From the NCBI GenBank assembly GCA_004380135.1, contig QXCR01000121.1, forward strand, positions 1 through 64,000: DNA of 64,000 bases, read 5' to 3'. This document shows, piece after piece, positions 1 to 13,315 of this stretch. The stretch comes from Stemphylium vesicarium. Lineage: Eukaryota; Ascomycota; Dothideomycetes; Pleosporales; Pleosporaceae. How positions within the stretch are numbered: the first letter of the stretch is position 1; the number at the start of each line of letters is the position of its first letter. Made by a program: the position numbers and the translations under genes. The notes beneath the pieces are model-generated. The model saw only the letters and a program-made list of their open reading frames with translations, made no database searches and had not been told where the DNA came from.

Positions 1-1380
1 TAGGAGCGCGTCGCGTGTCACGTGGTCAGGAGGCCCATTTTGAGGTTTCAAGCCTGCATCTTTCGTCGCGAGATGCGTTTCAGGCAGTGAGTTTCTCGTT
101 CGACTCATGCGAGACTACGGTGATGGGGCTTCGGGCGGAATAGGGCTGTTTTGGTGTTGATTGAAGGTTGTGCATGCCTCGTGGGTGTGAGCGTGGATGT
201 GGACAAGGGTAGTAGGACCGCGAACCGCGACAAAACACCTCGCGAAGATGTCGCGTAGAAGCAGCTGAAGGAAAGAAAATCTGGGGAAGAGTGGGGGCGG
301 GTGGGCTGGAGGTATGACGAGTTTGTTTCGAAGGAATGGCCATGCACTTGGGCGAGGAGACGTGACAGAACTCACAATGGGCATTGTGATTACTTGGTGG
401 AAACCGAAGGCTGCAAGAGCAATGCGCGTAGAGTAGTGCAGTACATGCTCAATCAAGCTATGAAGAGGCTTACCATCGTGATGAGGCAACAATCGCGTAC
501 AACCCGCCCCGTCGCGCTCAATGGCAGTGCTGACATGCATACGAGAATCAACGCGTCGAAACAGCCCCAGCACGCAAATGTAAAACCACACCGCAGCTCG
601 GCACCAACCACCTATGACATGGTTGCGACACTGCCATACTCAAGCACGCACATGTTACTGCACGTACTAATGTCCCAGCACGCTGCACGACGCGCTCCAA
701 ACAGGGCGAAAGAACCACCCGTTCACGTCGGCTACTCGACGCATCGCGAGCGTGTTTTTTTATCGGTGGCGCGGTCCATCTGCAGCTGCGGGTGGAACGG
801 GAGAAGGCATGGTGGCCAGTAGATTCCTATGCATGAATTCCCGCTTATTAGGGCCAAAACTGGCTTCCAGCGTATTACTCGGTGCACACATCCTTGCGTG
901 CTGGGGTGCAATGAGTGGAGAAGGACGCGGTTTGTGGGAGGCGCCCGCCCCTAAAGTACGTGATGAACACGCTAAGAGGTTGTGTGTCGGCGACGCGTTG
1001 GAGTGCGAGCGTGTATTAGCTGAGGTAGCCCCAGAATGCGGAGCCTGCTTTCTTCCCTTCTCCCTCTCTCCTACCACTACTTCTCTTGTTCTATTGTTCT
1101 TCTCTAGTGGAGTGTCTACTATCCTTTCTTCACCCAAAGCTTTACACACGGCAGTTGTTGTTGTTTTTTTTGCGCCTGGGACTTTACGATCGTCGCGCGG
1201 CCGGCTAAATCAAGACACGTCCAGATAACAACCCCACTATCGTACCTTGCGTCCCGACGACATCCCATCTTCAATACCGCCACCTCACCACCACGACTTG
1301 GATAATCGACTTGTCGCGTGGGTCAAAGCCATATCCTACCCTTTACAATCACTATCTCGACATCTTCGACACTCTCTACC
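1..1380. other. Intergenic region, no supported gene
   Basis: Several open frames of 80-170 codons lie here on both strands, but none has a recognisable domain, plausible composition or splice pattern. Pyrimidine-rich stretches around 1050-1100 and 1360-1380 resemble fungal promoter CT tracts and probably belong to the promoter and 5' leader of the gene starting at 1381. Confidence 0.5.
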
Positions 1381-2682
1381 ATGGCTACCTTTACGCGCCA
1401 GCCATTTGCCGAGCTCGGCACGTCTCGGCTCCAGGTCCTCCAAAGCGCAAAGAACAGACAAAATGGTAAGCAGCCTCGTTCCGCATTGCGATCGGAACAT
1501 TTTACTAAACGCGCATTGAAAATAGCCATGTCAAACTTTGGGTCGCCGCAAAGCTTGAAGTCCACGCCCGGCCCTTCAACGGGTAAGCGCCAGCGCGCGC
1601 CCGAGATCTACGAGGATGCCGATTCCGAGAACATGGACCCTTTCATCTTCAATAGCCCAACCAAAAAGTCAAAGACTACCAGCACCAGTGCCAACAATGA
1701 CGCGGGATACGTCAAGCCGGCCAAATTTTCAATCTTTACTTCGCCATCTGCCAAGGCTAGTGTCAGCCTCAATGCTACGCCTTCCGTCCCGTCTACCCGC
1801 AAAGCCCTCTCATCGCCCAACACGGCAAAGTCAACACCCATCACCACCAGCCGCGGCTCACCAAAGAACAAGCGCCTCCATGCCATATCCAAGCGTCGCG
1901 CATCTACCTCTCCCTTCCGACGCGTCGACCCTCCATCCTTCACACAGAGCAGCCCCAGCCTACCCTTCTCCATCGATGCAGCCCTAAGCGGCTCCATCTC
2001 GACCTACACCCCCAAGGCCGCCTCCACCGTGACAGCAACCCCCGTCTCAGCCCCCGCCCAGCAAGCCAGCAGCGCACTCGACGAAACCATGCCCAAAGGC
2101 TGGTTCTTCGAGATCCACGAAGATAGCGCAGAGCAGGAAGCCGCAAACCTAATGGAACACTCTGCCTCCGTCCTCGACATCTCATCCGACGACGACGTCG
2201 AGACTAAATCCCGCAACGAGGACCGCGGCAAGGAAAATGTGCCACCGCCAGACTTTCTCGTTTCGCAGCAACACAGCTTGAACGCGTCGTCTGCCCTCAA
2301 TGCGCTTGAAGATGATGGCTATGAGACCGAGATTCTGGTCGATGAGCCGGTGAAGCGGCCGCGCCTGCGCAGGGTGGTGCAGGATGCCATGGACGAGGAT
2401 AGGAAGCCGTTGGGTGATCTTGCGCCGTGTGAGTTTTATGCCGACGGCTGCGATGCTACGTCGTATGTTACTGTGGATGCGGGGATTGAGAAGCCGTCGA
2501 GGCTGTCGAAGGAGGTCGGGTTTGGTGATGACGTGGTAGAAGAGGAGAAGGAAGTCGTTGCTGAGGACAAGGCGGAAGAGGTGTCGGCACAAACAGCTGT
2601 TGCTGCGACGTCGTCGCCGTCATCGTTAGAGGTGGATCAAGTGTCGCATACAGCACAGCCCGCCGCTGAAGCAACTTCATGA
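1381..2682 (+). CDS. Disordered nuclear protein with KEN and D-box-like motifs
   Basis: The model has exon 1 at 1381-1465 and exon 2 at 1526-2682, giving 413 residues. The 60-nt intron (GTAAGC...AATAG) is a multiple of three, so the frame also reads through it. I do not recognise a characterised family. The protein is rich in Ser, Pro, Lys and Thr and looks intrinsically disordered, with many SP/TP sites (possible CDK targets) and basic patches such as PTKKSK and SPKNKR that could be nuclear localisation signals. A more conserved-looking segment, PKGWFFEIHEDSAEQEAANL, sits in the middle. K264-E265-N266 forms a KEN box in a GKENVPP context, and R120-K-A-L123 fits a minimal D-box, suggesting APC/C-dependent turnover. 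The start at 1381 was chosen because it follows a CT-rich leader in a good context (accATGG); an in-frame ATG-free extension upstream is possible but lacks support. Cell-cycle function is inference only. Confidence 0.75.
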   Translation: MATFTRQPFAELGTSRLQVLQSAKNRQNGKQPRSALRSEHFTKRALKIAMSNFGSPQSLKSTPGPSTGKRQRAPEIYEDADSENMDPFIFNSPTKKSKTTSTSANNDAGYVKPAKFSIFTSPSAKASVSLNATPSVPSTRKALSSPNTAKSTPITTSRGSPKNKRLHAISKRRASTSPFRRVDPPSFTQSSPSLPFSIDAALSGSISTYTPKAASTVTATPVSAPAQQASSALDETMPKGWFFEIHEDSAEQEAANLMEHSASVLDISSDDDVETKSRNEDRGKENVPPPDFLVSQQHSLNASSALNALEDDGYETEILVDEPVKRPRLRRVVQDAMDEDRKPLGDLAPCEFYADGCDATSYVTVDAGIEKPSRLSKEVGFGDDVVEEEKEVVAEDKAEEVSAQTAVAATSSPSSLEVDQVSHTAQPAAEATS

Positions 2683-3015
2683 GTCTCCCTCACCATGATG
2701 CCGCCCTTCTTTTCTTCCTTGCCATCTCCTCGGTGCCTCTTTTCTCGCAAGGCGTTTTCCATTGGCGCTCTCAGGATACCTTTCTCTTTTCTTTCCCCGG
2801 GCGTTTCCTTGTTGCAGATTTCGTCATCTCAGCGTCTACGGTCACGTGTACATGAACTCATGGGGCGTTTTTATAGTATAGCAAGCGATGAAGCCTTGTT
2901 CCATAATCAACATACACAAATGTGTTTTTATTCAACATCATCATTCCCCAATCACGTCTGCTGATTTCTTCTCGTAGCACCCTTGACATATGCTACACTA
3001 TACCACATCATCACC
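2683..3015. other. Intergenic region between convergent genes
   Basis: This is the 3' flank of two convergent genes. I see no gene here; it should hold both polyadenylation regions. Confidence 0.5.
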
Positions 3016-4473
3016 TCACAACTTCCATCCCCTCCTCCTCGCCATGCCAACCTCCTGCCTCACCGCCAAATCCGCAATAATCTCCTCACTCCCCCCACCC
3101 ACAACCATCATCCTCAAATCCCGACTCATCTGCTCGACTATCGCCCCCGGCCCAGCACCCTTCTGATACCCCGCGCCCCCAAAAATCTGCTGCGCCTCGC
3201 GATTCGCCAGCTCCAAGATGCGGCCCCCATGCACCTTGCACAGCGCAATCTGGCCCGCGATATCCGGGTCCTGCCACCCGGCATCCGCGTGCTGGATATG
3301 GTACGCGAGTTGTTCGAGCCACGCGAAATGCGACTCTACATAGCGCGCCAGCGTCGCCAGTTTATGCGCTATAATCTGGTTTGCGAGGAGCGGCTTACCA
3401 AACGTCTTTCGCGTTGATGCGTAAGAGAAGGATTCCGAGAGGCAGGTTCGCGCTTTGCGGTTACAGCCTATGCTCATGATGAAGCGCTCCTTGTTGAAGT
3501 TACGCATGATGATGGGGAAGCCTGCGTTTTCCTTGCCGAGCAGGTTGGCGAGGGGCACATGGACGTTGTCGAGTTCGACGAAGCTGGCGCCGCCGGCTTT
3601 TTGGCCGCTGTTGGGGATGCGGCGGTGGGTCAGGCCGGGGGAGGAGGTCGGGATGATGAGCATGGAGAGGCCCGAGGCGCCGGGCCCGCCGGTGCGGACG
3701 GCCGTGGTCATGTGTGTTGCCCAGGGCATTCCGGTGATCCATTTCTTGTACCCGTTTACAATGTACGCTGTGCCGTCTGCGGACTTTGTGGCTGTGGTTT
3801 GGATGTTGGCTACGTCGGACTGTGGGTGTATGTGTTAGCCCCTTGTCTTCACACACAAAACTTCTCCAGACGATGGAAAACATAAAAGAGGAAATTAGAG
3901 GAGGGCGGAAGAAAAGGCTACACATACTCCACCACCTGGCTCTGTTATCCCCAGGCAGAAACTTGTTTCCCATGTGAATAACCCGGGCAGCCATGCTTGC
4001 TTCTGCTCTTCAGTTCCATGATGCACAATAGGCGGCACGCCAATCACACTAGCGCCCCCCAATGCCGTGCCTACACCCCCTTCAATACGACTGCTCTCAT
4101 CGCTCATGATCAGAAGATGAAATAGATCCAGCTCGCCGACGGGTATACTAGCAGGCCCCGGTACATTCTGCGGCCGATAGGGCTCCGGGACGTCTCCAAA
4201 GGCAAAGCCGCTCTGCGCCCATTTCCGCCGTTCTTCCACGGGGGCTTCGCCTGCTTCTTCCCAATCTAGCATGTACGGCTTGGTGTTGGTGTCGATGTAT
4301 GTGCGCATTGCGTCGCGCAGTCTCTTGTGTGAGGCGTTGTAGTAGGGTGACGCGAGCGACGAGTACCAGGATGGTTCCGCCCAGGGGCCTAGGTTGCCAA
4401 AGGTTTCTCGTTTTGGCGCTGCCATTGGAGAGGAGGGAAGGGGCGTCTTCGTTTCGGGCTTCGGATTTGCCAT
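3016..4473 (-). CDS. Acyl-CoA dehydrogenase family protein
   Basis: Exon 1 is 4473-3928 and exon 2 is 3819-3016, giving 449 residues; the 108-nt intron has a GTATGT donor and a CCCACAG acceptor. The protein shows the full acyl-CoA dehydrogenase layout: an alpha-helical N-terminal domain, the flavin/substrate signature GITEPGGGSDVANIQTTA spanning the splice junction, the beta-domain (KKWITGMPWATHM), and a C-terminal four-helix domain with the STRKTFGKPL segment and QIFGGAGYQKG. It would oxidise an acyl-CoA at C2-C3 using FAD. The usual late Glu (as in MCAD) is replaced by Gly in MVVGGGSEEI, but an Arg-flanked Glu in NFNKERFIM lies where LCAD/IVD-type enzymes keep their base. No clear mitochondrial presequence is visible, and the C-terminus (GWKL) is not a standard PTS1. 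The substrate cannot be assigned. The gene is convergent with the 1381 gene and lies in tandem with the downstream-numbered SDR gene on the same strand. Confidence 0.93.
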
Positions 4474-7394
<2,921 letters not shown>

Positions 7395-8300
7395 ATGGTC
7401 CAAAACGCCCTCCTGCCCAAGCCCCTCCCCGCCGACTCCCTCGTCGTCGGCCAGCTGCTCACCCAGCCGTTGCACCCTGAGCGCGACTCCTTCTATCCCG
7501 ATAAAGCGCACTCGGAAATTGACGACCTAAATGATTTCCACATCCAGCTCCGCTACAAAGACCTCTATTCCGTTGACACCGAGGGTCGTTTCATGACCAA
7601 CTACGGTGCCAAATTCGATCTTGGAAGGATATACCGACAGCCCAACCTGCTCACGGTGAAGGCTGAGCAGATGGTACAATGCACCAGTCAGAGCGCTTCA
7701 AAAGCCTTCCAGGCCGTGTGCAGTGACCCGGAAGCTCGCATCTGGATGGCAGAACAGATCGAGGCTGGAAAGCCACTGTACATCGTCCTCGGTCTGACAG
7801 AGCTCAAGAACGCAACCTTCAAGCGCGCCAAACTCCGAGACGCAGGAGCTTCGAACCGTATCAACGAGACGCCCCTCGAGAAGGACGCCAAAGTCCCTAG
7901 GTCCCTTCGTGGCAGATCTGAGGCGAGTTTGGGAGGAATCGGCACCGAGCCACACATATCAGGAGTGTTTGGAATGGACGTGAGGCGCATTGTAGCGCGA
8001 CTCACTACACCCGCTGAGCCACATCGGTTGGAGGACATAGGATACCGCTGGTACTACTATGACGTCCCCGGCTCGACCAATAAGGAACAGCTGGCAGTTG
8101 GTCTAGGCGAGTCGCTCAAGGCCAACGAACTTCGTCTCATGCTCGATCTCAGCGAAGAGGATGTCCAGGGCAATCTTGATGCGATCAGCAAGCTCAGTCT
8201 TGACGCTCTTAGCGCTACCGCCAGTCCCATGCTCCGGCCTAGCACCCCTATGCTTCGCGGACGATCGCCATCCCCGCACCCCGCTATGCTTCGCTCATAA
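7395..8300 (+). CDS. Uncharacterised 301-residue fungal protein
   Basis: This is a single-exon gene of 301 residues starting at an ATG with a purine at -3 (acgATGG). I do not recognise a characterised family. Its layout is a folded region of about 260 residues, with no signal peptide or membrane segment, followed by a Ser/Pro-rich tail with PSTPML and SPSPHP repeats. Two features are worth noting: an N-terminal segment with a Gly-x-x-x-x-x-Pro-x-x-Pro pattern (VGQLLTQPLHPE), and a mid segment, WMAEQIEAGKPLYIVLGLTE, in which a Pro-x-Tyr-Val/Ile-x-x-Gly strand follows a helix. The gasdermin-like protein at 58200 has a loosely similar order of elements (GTIIADPFCPTK and PVYMITGIKIA), so a very remote relationship is conceivable, but this rests on visual comparison only. 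No function is assigned. Confidence 0.75.
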   Translation: MVQNALLPKPLPADSLVVGQLLTQPLHPERDSFYPDKAHSEIDDLNDFHIQLRYKDLYSVDTEGRFMTNYGAKFDLGRIYRQPNLLTVKAEQMVQCTSQSASKAFQAVCSDPEARIWMAEQIEAGKPLYIVLGLTELKNATFKRAKLRDAGASNRINETPLEKDAKVPRSLRGRSEASLGGIGTEPHISGVFGMDVRRIVARLTTPAEPHRLEDIGYRWYYYDVPGSTNKEQLAVGLGESLKANELRLMLDLSEEDVQGNLDAISKLSLDALSATASPMLRPSTPMLRGRSPSPHPAMLRS

Positions 8301-9734
8301 GCGCACCCGTACGCTTCCTGCAACGAGACATTGCTGGAGGATCTGGTTTCCTGTTTGCGATGGCGTAATAGACTTACATGGGCGTTCTTGCGATGATATG
8401 ATACTTTTACGGCCTAGCATCTCTCCTCATACAATGACTATACGTATATCACGCCCATCAACTTGTCTTCATCATACATCGTGCAACCAGTTCCTAGCTT
8501 CATACAGGAATCGTCGTCATCTGATTAGCAAAAACCCTCCGTCAGGCAAACAGAAAGGCTTTCTGGCAGGTGGCCTAAAGAAACCCCGCCAAGACATAAA
8601 GAGGCAAAGGCAACGGAAACTCGGCAACGCTAGCAGGAAGATAAATGCAGAGAAGCCGTGACAAGCATTTTCCACGTTCAAGTCCCCGGTTGCCCATCTT
8701 TTTCCCTTTATTATACCTACCATCTGAATACCACAGCATGTTTTTTTCCCTTCGCGAATGCGATTGGCACTGGAAAGACAAGTTCATCACTCTCCAAATT
8801 GCAGGTCAACTGCGCGTGGTGATACTACACTGCTATGGATACGATCCCCGGGTTACTTCGTTCAAGGAATCTTTCTTGCAGGTCATAGCTTGTGGCGTCG
8901 CTGTAATACCACTATGGCTGATGATTAGGTGGATGTGGAGGTGGGCGTGGGGTACATTGGGACAGCACGAAGAGAAGCGAGAAAGCGCAGAGGTACGTTG
9001 ACCGAATCACTCTCGAGTAAGCAAAGGAACAGAGGCTGAGAGTTGTGTAGGAAATTGATGTAAAGATTGCTGCTGAGGTTGGGGATGTAGAAAAAAGTGG
9101 GGAGTTGGGGAAGGCAGCTGATGGTACGGAAGGCGGATAATACGCGAGACGGCACCTAGGGGAGGCTAGATTAAGGCCTAGCGTCCAGGGGTCGCGCCGA
9201 ACCCCGTGGCGCGACCGAGTTTCCTGTTCGCTTTGACGTTTCCCTTTCTCCACCTTTGTATTATTTGGTTTGCCAAATTGAGTTCGCTCGCTTGCGGAAT
9301 TATATTCTTACACATTTTTTGGGTACGCAGACGGTGTTTGCAAGGGCAGATCTTGAGCTTTCACCTTCTGTCTTTGTGGCGTAGAACATATCTTTACTTC
9401 ACAGTATCAAGCACCTCTGCATGTCTATCTCTACTTTTTGAAACCAGAGCTTTCCCTTTACTTTGAGTAATCTGAGTCGCGAAAAGGTCGCGCGTGTATT
9501 GGAGATAGCACACGCTCTGTGGGAATGTAAGTTACCATTGTCAATTAATGTCTACAAGGAACCTCATTACTTATATTTCATCTTTGAAAGATTTCCTTGT
9601 TCGTATCTGGTAACGAGACTAGGCGTGGAAGAGCAGATTCTAGAGCACGCCAGTTAGGTCGGAATCTAAGTAAGAGCTGGCAACGTCGACGCATGCCTAG
9701 GACCGTTTCTGCACCGCGGCGGAGATCACCAACC
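8301..9734. other. Intergenic region, no supported gene
   Basis: About 1.4 kb between tandem plus-strand genes. Open frames at 8161-8661, 8645-9001 and 8912-9253 have no domain or compositional support. The last few hundred bases are T-rich and pyrimidine-rich and may be the promoter and leader of the next gene. Confidence 0.45.
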
Positions 9735-11606
9735 ATGGATCCTACGGCCATGTCTTTTGAGGCAAAGATTGCAAGGGCTTTGGGTGGATCGAGTTGGCAG
9801 AAATTGCAGGACGCGAAAACCGAAGAACCTGGTAATATGGTTGAGAAGGCGGCCGGAGGAGGAGTGCAAGAAGAAGAGGGGGGTCAGAACTTGCAGGACG
9901 TGGAAAATGGAGAGTCTGGAGATATGGTTAAGGACGCACCCGAAGAAGCAGCGCAAGAGCAAGAAGACGAAGACGAAGATGACGACGACGATGATGATGA
10001 GATCCTCTTGATGGAAGAAGACGCAGAAGTCGAAACCGAAGAAGCACGTGCTCTCAGGGAAGCTAGAGAGCGTAAAAACGCGAAGAAAACAGAGCGCTTC
10101 AGGAATACCATTGCAAGGGATGCGGGAGAGGTAGTCGAAACAATCCCTGTAGAGGCACTCAACCCCGTACCTCACACTATCGCATGGGACTCAGACCCGG
10201 AGTTGCTCTGCTGCTACAACTGGCAAGCATCTACCGATGGCACAAACACGATTTTCGGTAAGTCAAGCTCTCCTCGCGCAGGCAAAGCCTATACTCGATC
10301 TCAACGCTCACACACCCCTTCTCTAGTCCCCGGCGAGCCACAAAAATGGCAGGAGCAGCCGCTCCCCCACACCCTGGAACCGGATAGCGGCTACACAGCT
10401 CAAGACTACAACTACGCGCGTCAACCGCGGAATCCGTACTCACCCATGTTCCACGCCCTCAGCGTGATGAACCCGCGATACAACTTCCACGACATCGACA
10501 TCCTCGCGGACCGCAACAACCTCCGCATGCTGCTAGAGTTCTGCCAGGGGAAATCAAACGGGCCGTTCCGCCTCAACGTCTTCCTCGTCTTCAATACGCT
10601 CGTCATCGTGCGGCGCGAGTCGCGCTGGTGGAAGCGTTCCGACGGCAACAGCTGCGGCTTCACCTTCGAAAAGCACTTTACGACGATATCCCCCGACATG
10701 GCCGACGCCACGAGCCACTACCGGGCCATACGCTACAAAATGGGGCCCTTGAACGTGGTCTGCCGCTTCGAAGCCGACGCCTACGACGACGGCATCGCAC
10801 CCGACGACCTCACAGCATCAGAAGCCTCAGCCGTAAACGGCGGGTTGGACATCCGCCCCAGCTTCAACTACAACGCGCCCATCCGCGTCCTGCAAAAAGG
10901 CCACATTGTGCCCACGGCGCAGATGCTGGAGCTCAAGACGCAGGCGTACCACCCTGAAGGCACGGGCACGGTGCAATGCCAGGACCAGCTCTGGTTCGGG
11001 CGCACGGCACTTCTCTTCACCGCGCCGTATGAGAAGAAGACTTGTGAGGTTAAACGCATCAAGAAGGAGGATGCAAGGGAGCGCGTGAGCAAGTGGGAGA
11101 TGAATCAGCAGGAGCCGTTGAGGAAACTCGTTGCACTGCTGGCGAGGCTGAGAGATGTGCTTAGACGGGAGCGTAGACCAAATCGCGCGGTTGTGCTGGT
11201 GAGGGAGAGTAGAGGTGGCCCGATTGTGCTGAGGACCATGGAGGAGAGGAGTCATGCGGTGGATCGGGAGACGCGGGAGAGGTTTTGGCCGTTCGTTCCG
11301 CAGCAGAACAGGGAGTATAGGGGTCGAGGCGGTGCTGCTGGGGGAGGTAGAGCTGGGTTTAATGCTCCGCGCGGTCGTGGCCAGGCTGGGAATGGCCCGG
11401 TTAGGGGCGAGCCTTCGCATCCTCGTGGTCGGGGAGGATTTGTTCCACCGCCGAGTCGTCGCGGCGATCATTACAGCCCTCGGGGCAGGGGTCCACTTGA
11501 TGCCGGTTCGTTGTCCTCACCGTATGGTAGATCTTATGATGAGCGGAGGAGAAGTCCGAGTCGGAGCCGTAGAGGAGGTGGAGGGGGAAGGGGGGGGAAG
11601 GGGTAA
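9735..11606 (+). CDS. Fungal RGG-tailed protein of the family often mislabelled geranylgeranyl pyrophosphate synthetase
   Basis: Exons are 9735-10257 and 10327-11606, giving about 600 residues. The 69-nt intron (GTAAGT...CTCTAG) is in frame; splicing restores the family block TIFVPGEPQKW. The start at 9735 is preferred for its accATGG context; 9693 is an in-frame alternative. The protein has an acidic N-terminal region with a long Asp/Glu run near 9960-10050, then a conserved core beginning with CCYNW, with the motifs YNYARQPRNPYSPMFHAL, DIDILADRNNLRMLLEF, FTFEKHFTT, a RYKMGPLNVVCRFEADAY segment and MLELKTQAY. It ends in an Arg-Gly-Gly-rich and Arg-Ser-rich tail from about 11300 onward, typical of RNA-binding proteins. 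This core is widespread in ascomycetes, where databases often call it geranylgeranyl pyrophosphate synthetase. No prenyltransferase DDxxD motif is visible, so that name is not supported. An RNA-related role is inferred from the RGG tail. Confidence 0.85.
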   Translation: MDPTAMSFEAKIARALGGSSWQKLQDAKTEEPGNMVEKAAGGGVQEEEGGQNLQDVENGESGDMVKDAPEEAAQEQEDEDEDDDDDDDEILLMEEDAEVETEEARALREARERKNAKKTERFRNTIARDAGEVVETIPVEALNPVPHTIAWDSDPELLCCYNWQASTDGTNTIFGKSSSPRAGKAYTRSQRSHTPSLVPGEPQKWQEQPLPHTLEPDSGYTAQDYNYARQPRNPYSPMFHALSVMNPRYNFHDIDILADRNNLRMLLEFCQGKSNGPFRLNVFLVFNTLVIVRRESRWWKRSDGNSCGFTFEKHFTTISPDMADATSHYRAIRYKMGPLNVVCRFEADAYDDGIAPDDLTASEASAVNGGLDIRPSFNYNAPIRVLQKGHIVPTAQMLELKTQAYHPEGTGTVQCQDQLWFGRTALLFTAPYEKKTCEVKRIKKEDARERVSKWEMNQQEPLRKLVALLARLRDVLRRERRPNRAVVLVRESRGGPIVLRTMEERSHAVDRETRERFWPFVPQQNREYRGRGGAAGGGRAGFNAPRGRGQAGNGPVRGEPSHPRGRGGFVPPPSRRGDHYSPRGRGPLDAGSLSSPYGRSYDERRRSPSRSRRGGGGGRGGKG

Positions 11607-12280
11607 TGGAGGAGGCAAGAACCCAGACTTTGGCCGTCTTTGATTCTCCACCCCGCACCTAAACTCCCACATGTCAATGGAAACTTCTGAGCCTAACGCA
11701 CTCAGATAACAAGATGATTTAATCTTCTTGTTCGTCATTCCTAATGAATATATCTGCGATGTCCTTTTCCACCCCCATCAAGCCTTCTTCAAGTACTTCA
11801 GTTCAAGCTTCGCTATCAAGGTATCAGACTTGCTTTATCAATCATCGGAAGTAACGTCAGCCTTGTTACATCTTCTTGTATCACTTCGCCATCAATCGTG
11901 TCAGTATGCATCATGATGCATTTTTCGCCCACAGCAAACCTATTCGGTGGCTCGGGGGTATCTGTCTAGCTCACGCTTGTCTGCAAATGCTTGGTGGTGT
12001 CTCAAGTTGAAGGAGAGAATGCATTTACAAGATAGTGACCCTGATGATTGGTTGGACGAAACTAGTGCGTAACGAATGGCTACCGTATAGACATGGCGAG
12101 GTGTGTATTCAAAAAGTATCAGCCTTGGAGGAACAAAGACCCTTGTATCCTTCTACCTAATATATCCTTCTTCAAGCAGCGAGTGTATGCGCCATGATGG
12201 GACTTTGGATGGTTGGCTTCTGGCGCATACCGAGTAGTGAAAGTGATAGCAGTCGATTGCGACGTCTTGAAGTGACTCGG
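11607..12280. other. Intergenic region between convergent genes
   Basis: No gene is supported. The region is moderately AT-rich and should hold the 3' ends of two convergent genes. Confidence 0.45.
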
Positions 12281-12667
12281 CTAACGATCCCTGAAGCGGC
12301 GCCAGGCATCCTTCATCTTCCTCCCAAGCCTCGGGAATGGATTCTCAAACACTCTTGGATGCCGCTGAGAAATTGGAGGTCCGGGAGGCGGGACCGCTAC
12401 CCAAAATTGGCTACACAATGGACACACCGCGATATAGCCCCGTGAGTGGCGCAGCATTGTCCGCAGGCAGTTTTTCCCAATCATGTGTTGGCAGGGATGA
12501 ACATTCCTGACTCTGACACAGCCACCGCGGTGGCGCTTGGCATCGTCCAAGCAGATTGGACAGTATGTGTTTGTCGTTGGCGTAGTATTTGCCGCGGTGA
12601 GAGGGTCGGTGTTGTTTTCTAGAAAATTTGCTCCCCATGTAAGGATGGGCACTGGTAGCTGGGCCAT
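12281..12667 (-). CDS. Small RING-finger protein
   Basis: This is a single-exon gene of 128 residues, starting at the first ATG of its frame (12667). A RING-type zinc-binding domain occupies roughly residues 35-90: CPIC, then a Cys in GGCVRV, then CQH, MIGKNCL and CPLC. It would coordinate two zinc ions and, by family rule, could recruit an E2 as a ubiquitin ligase. There is a basic, Arg-rich C-terminal tail (LGRKMKDAWRRFRDR). The CxHxIGxxCLRxxL arrangement is the same as in the larger RING protein at 40407, suggesting one expanded family. Substrate and biological role are unknown. Confidence 0.75.
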   Translation of the reverse strand: MAQLPVPILTWGANFLENNTDPLTAANTTPTTNTYCPICLDDAKRHRGGCVRVRNVHPCQHMIGKNCLRTMLRHSRGYIAVCPLCSQFWVAVPPPGPPISQRHPRVFENPFPRLGRKMKDAWRRFRDR

Positions 12668-13315
12668 ACTGCGGGTGGAGATCACGGCTGGGTGCGACTG
12701 GAAAATGATGGTTCGTTTTGATGCTTTTTGTTGTGGATATGCGCAGGGTTATCGGCGTTGTATAAATGAAGAACGAAGGCCGCCTCGGAAAATATTGGTG
12801 TCGGATGAAAGTGAAGATGGCTTAGAGACCCACGGTTGTTCCAAAGGCGACTGTTTATTATATTTGGCGCCCGTGCCTCGGCATTTTACGGGCGTAGTTT
12901 CTCGTCTGACAGTCGTTGTGGCTTGTTTGACGATAGTGCCCTCTAAAGAGAAGGGGGTACCTTCTAGTCCATCTTGGTCACCTTTCAGGATAGAGATTGT
13001 CTTTTGCTACTAGTTGAACGCTCAATACGACATAGAGGCCAGCGGCCATGCGAGACAGTGGACACGCTCTTATTTTCCGTTTAATCCGGGCTCACCACGT
13101 TGTGATGATCAATCTCTACGGCAGAGTTCAGTCGAACGAGGGTCGTTAATTCGAATAGCATGATCGAGGTAAGGCCCAGGAAACTGAGATCTCGCGAATT
13201 TACATTAGAACAGTAAGCGCCATCCCTCGAACGTTTGCGCGAGTAGTAAGCGGCTCCATGTGGTTCGGAAAGATGTGGGCAACGACCTTGTTTTGAATTG
13301 GCTTCAACTCAGCAG
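12668..13315. other. Intergenic region, no supported gene
   Basis: About 650 bases between two minus-strand genes. A 158-codon frame at 12537-13013 (+) overlaps the RING gene antisense and has no support. Confidence 0.45.

Noticed and set aside
115..591. 158-codon minus-strand frame
   Set aside because: No domain, odd composition and heavily overlapped by other random frames on both strands.
3016..3030. C-terminal peroxisomal signal on the acyl-CoA dehydrogenase
   Set aside because: The last residues, WKL, do not fit the PTS1 rule of a small residue, a basic residue and Leu.
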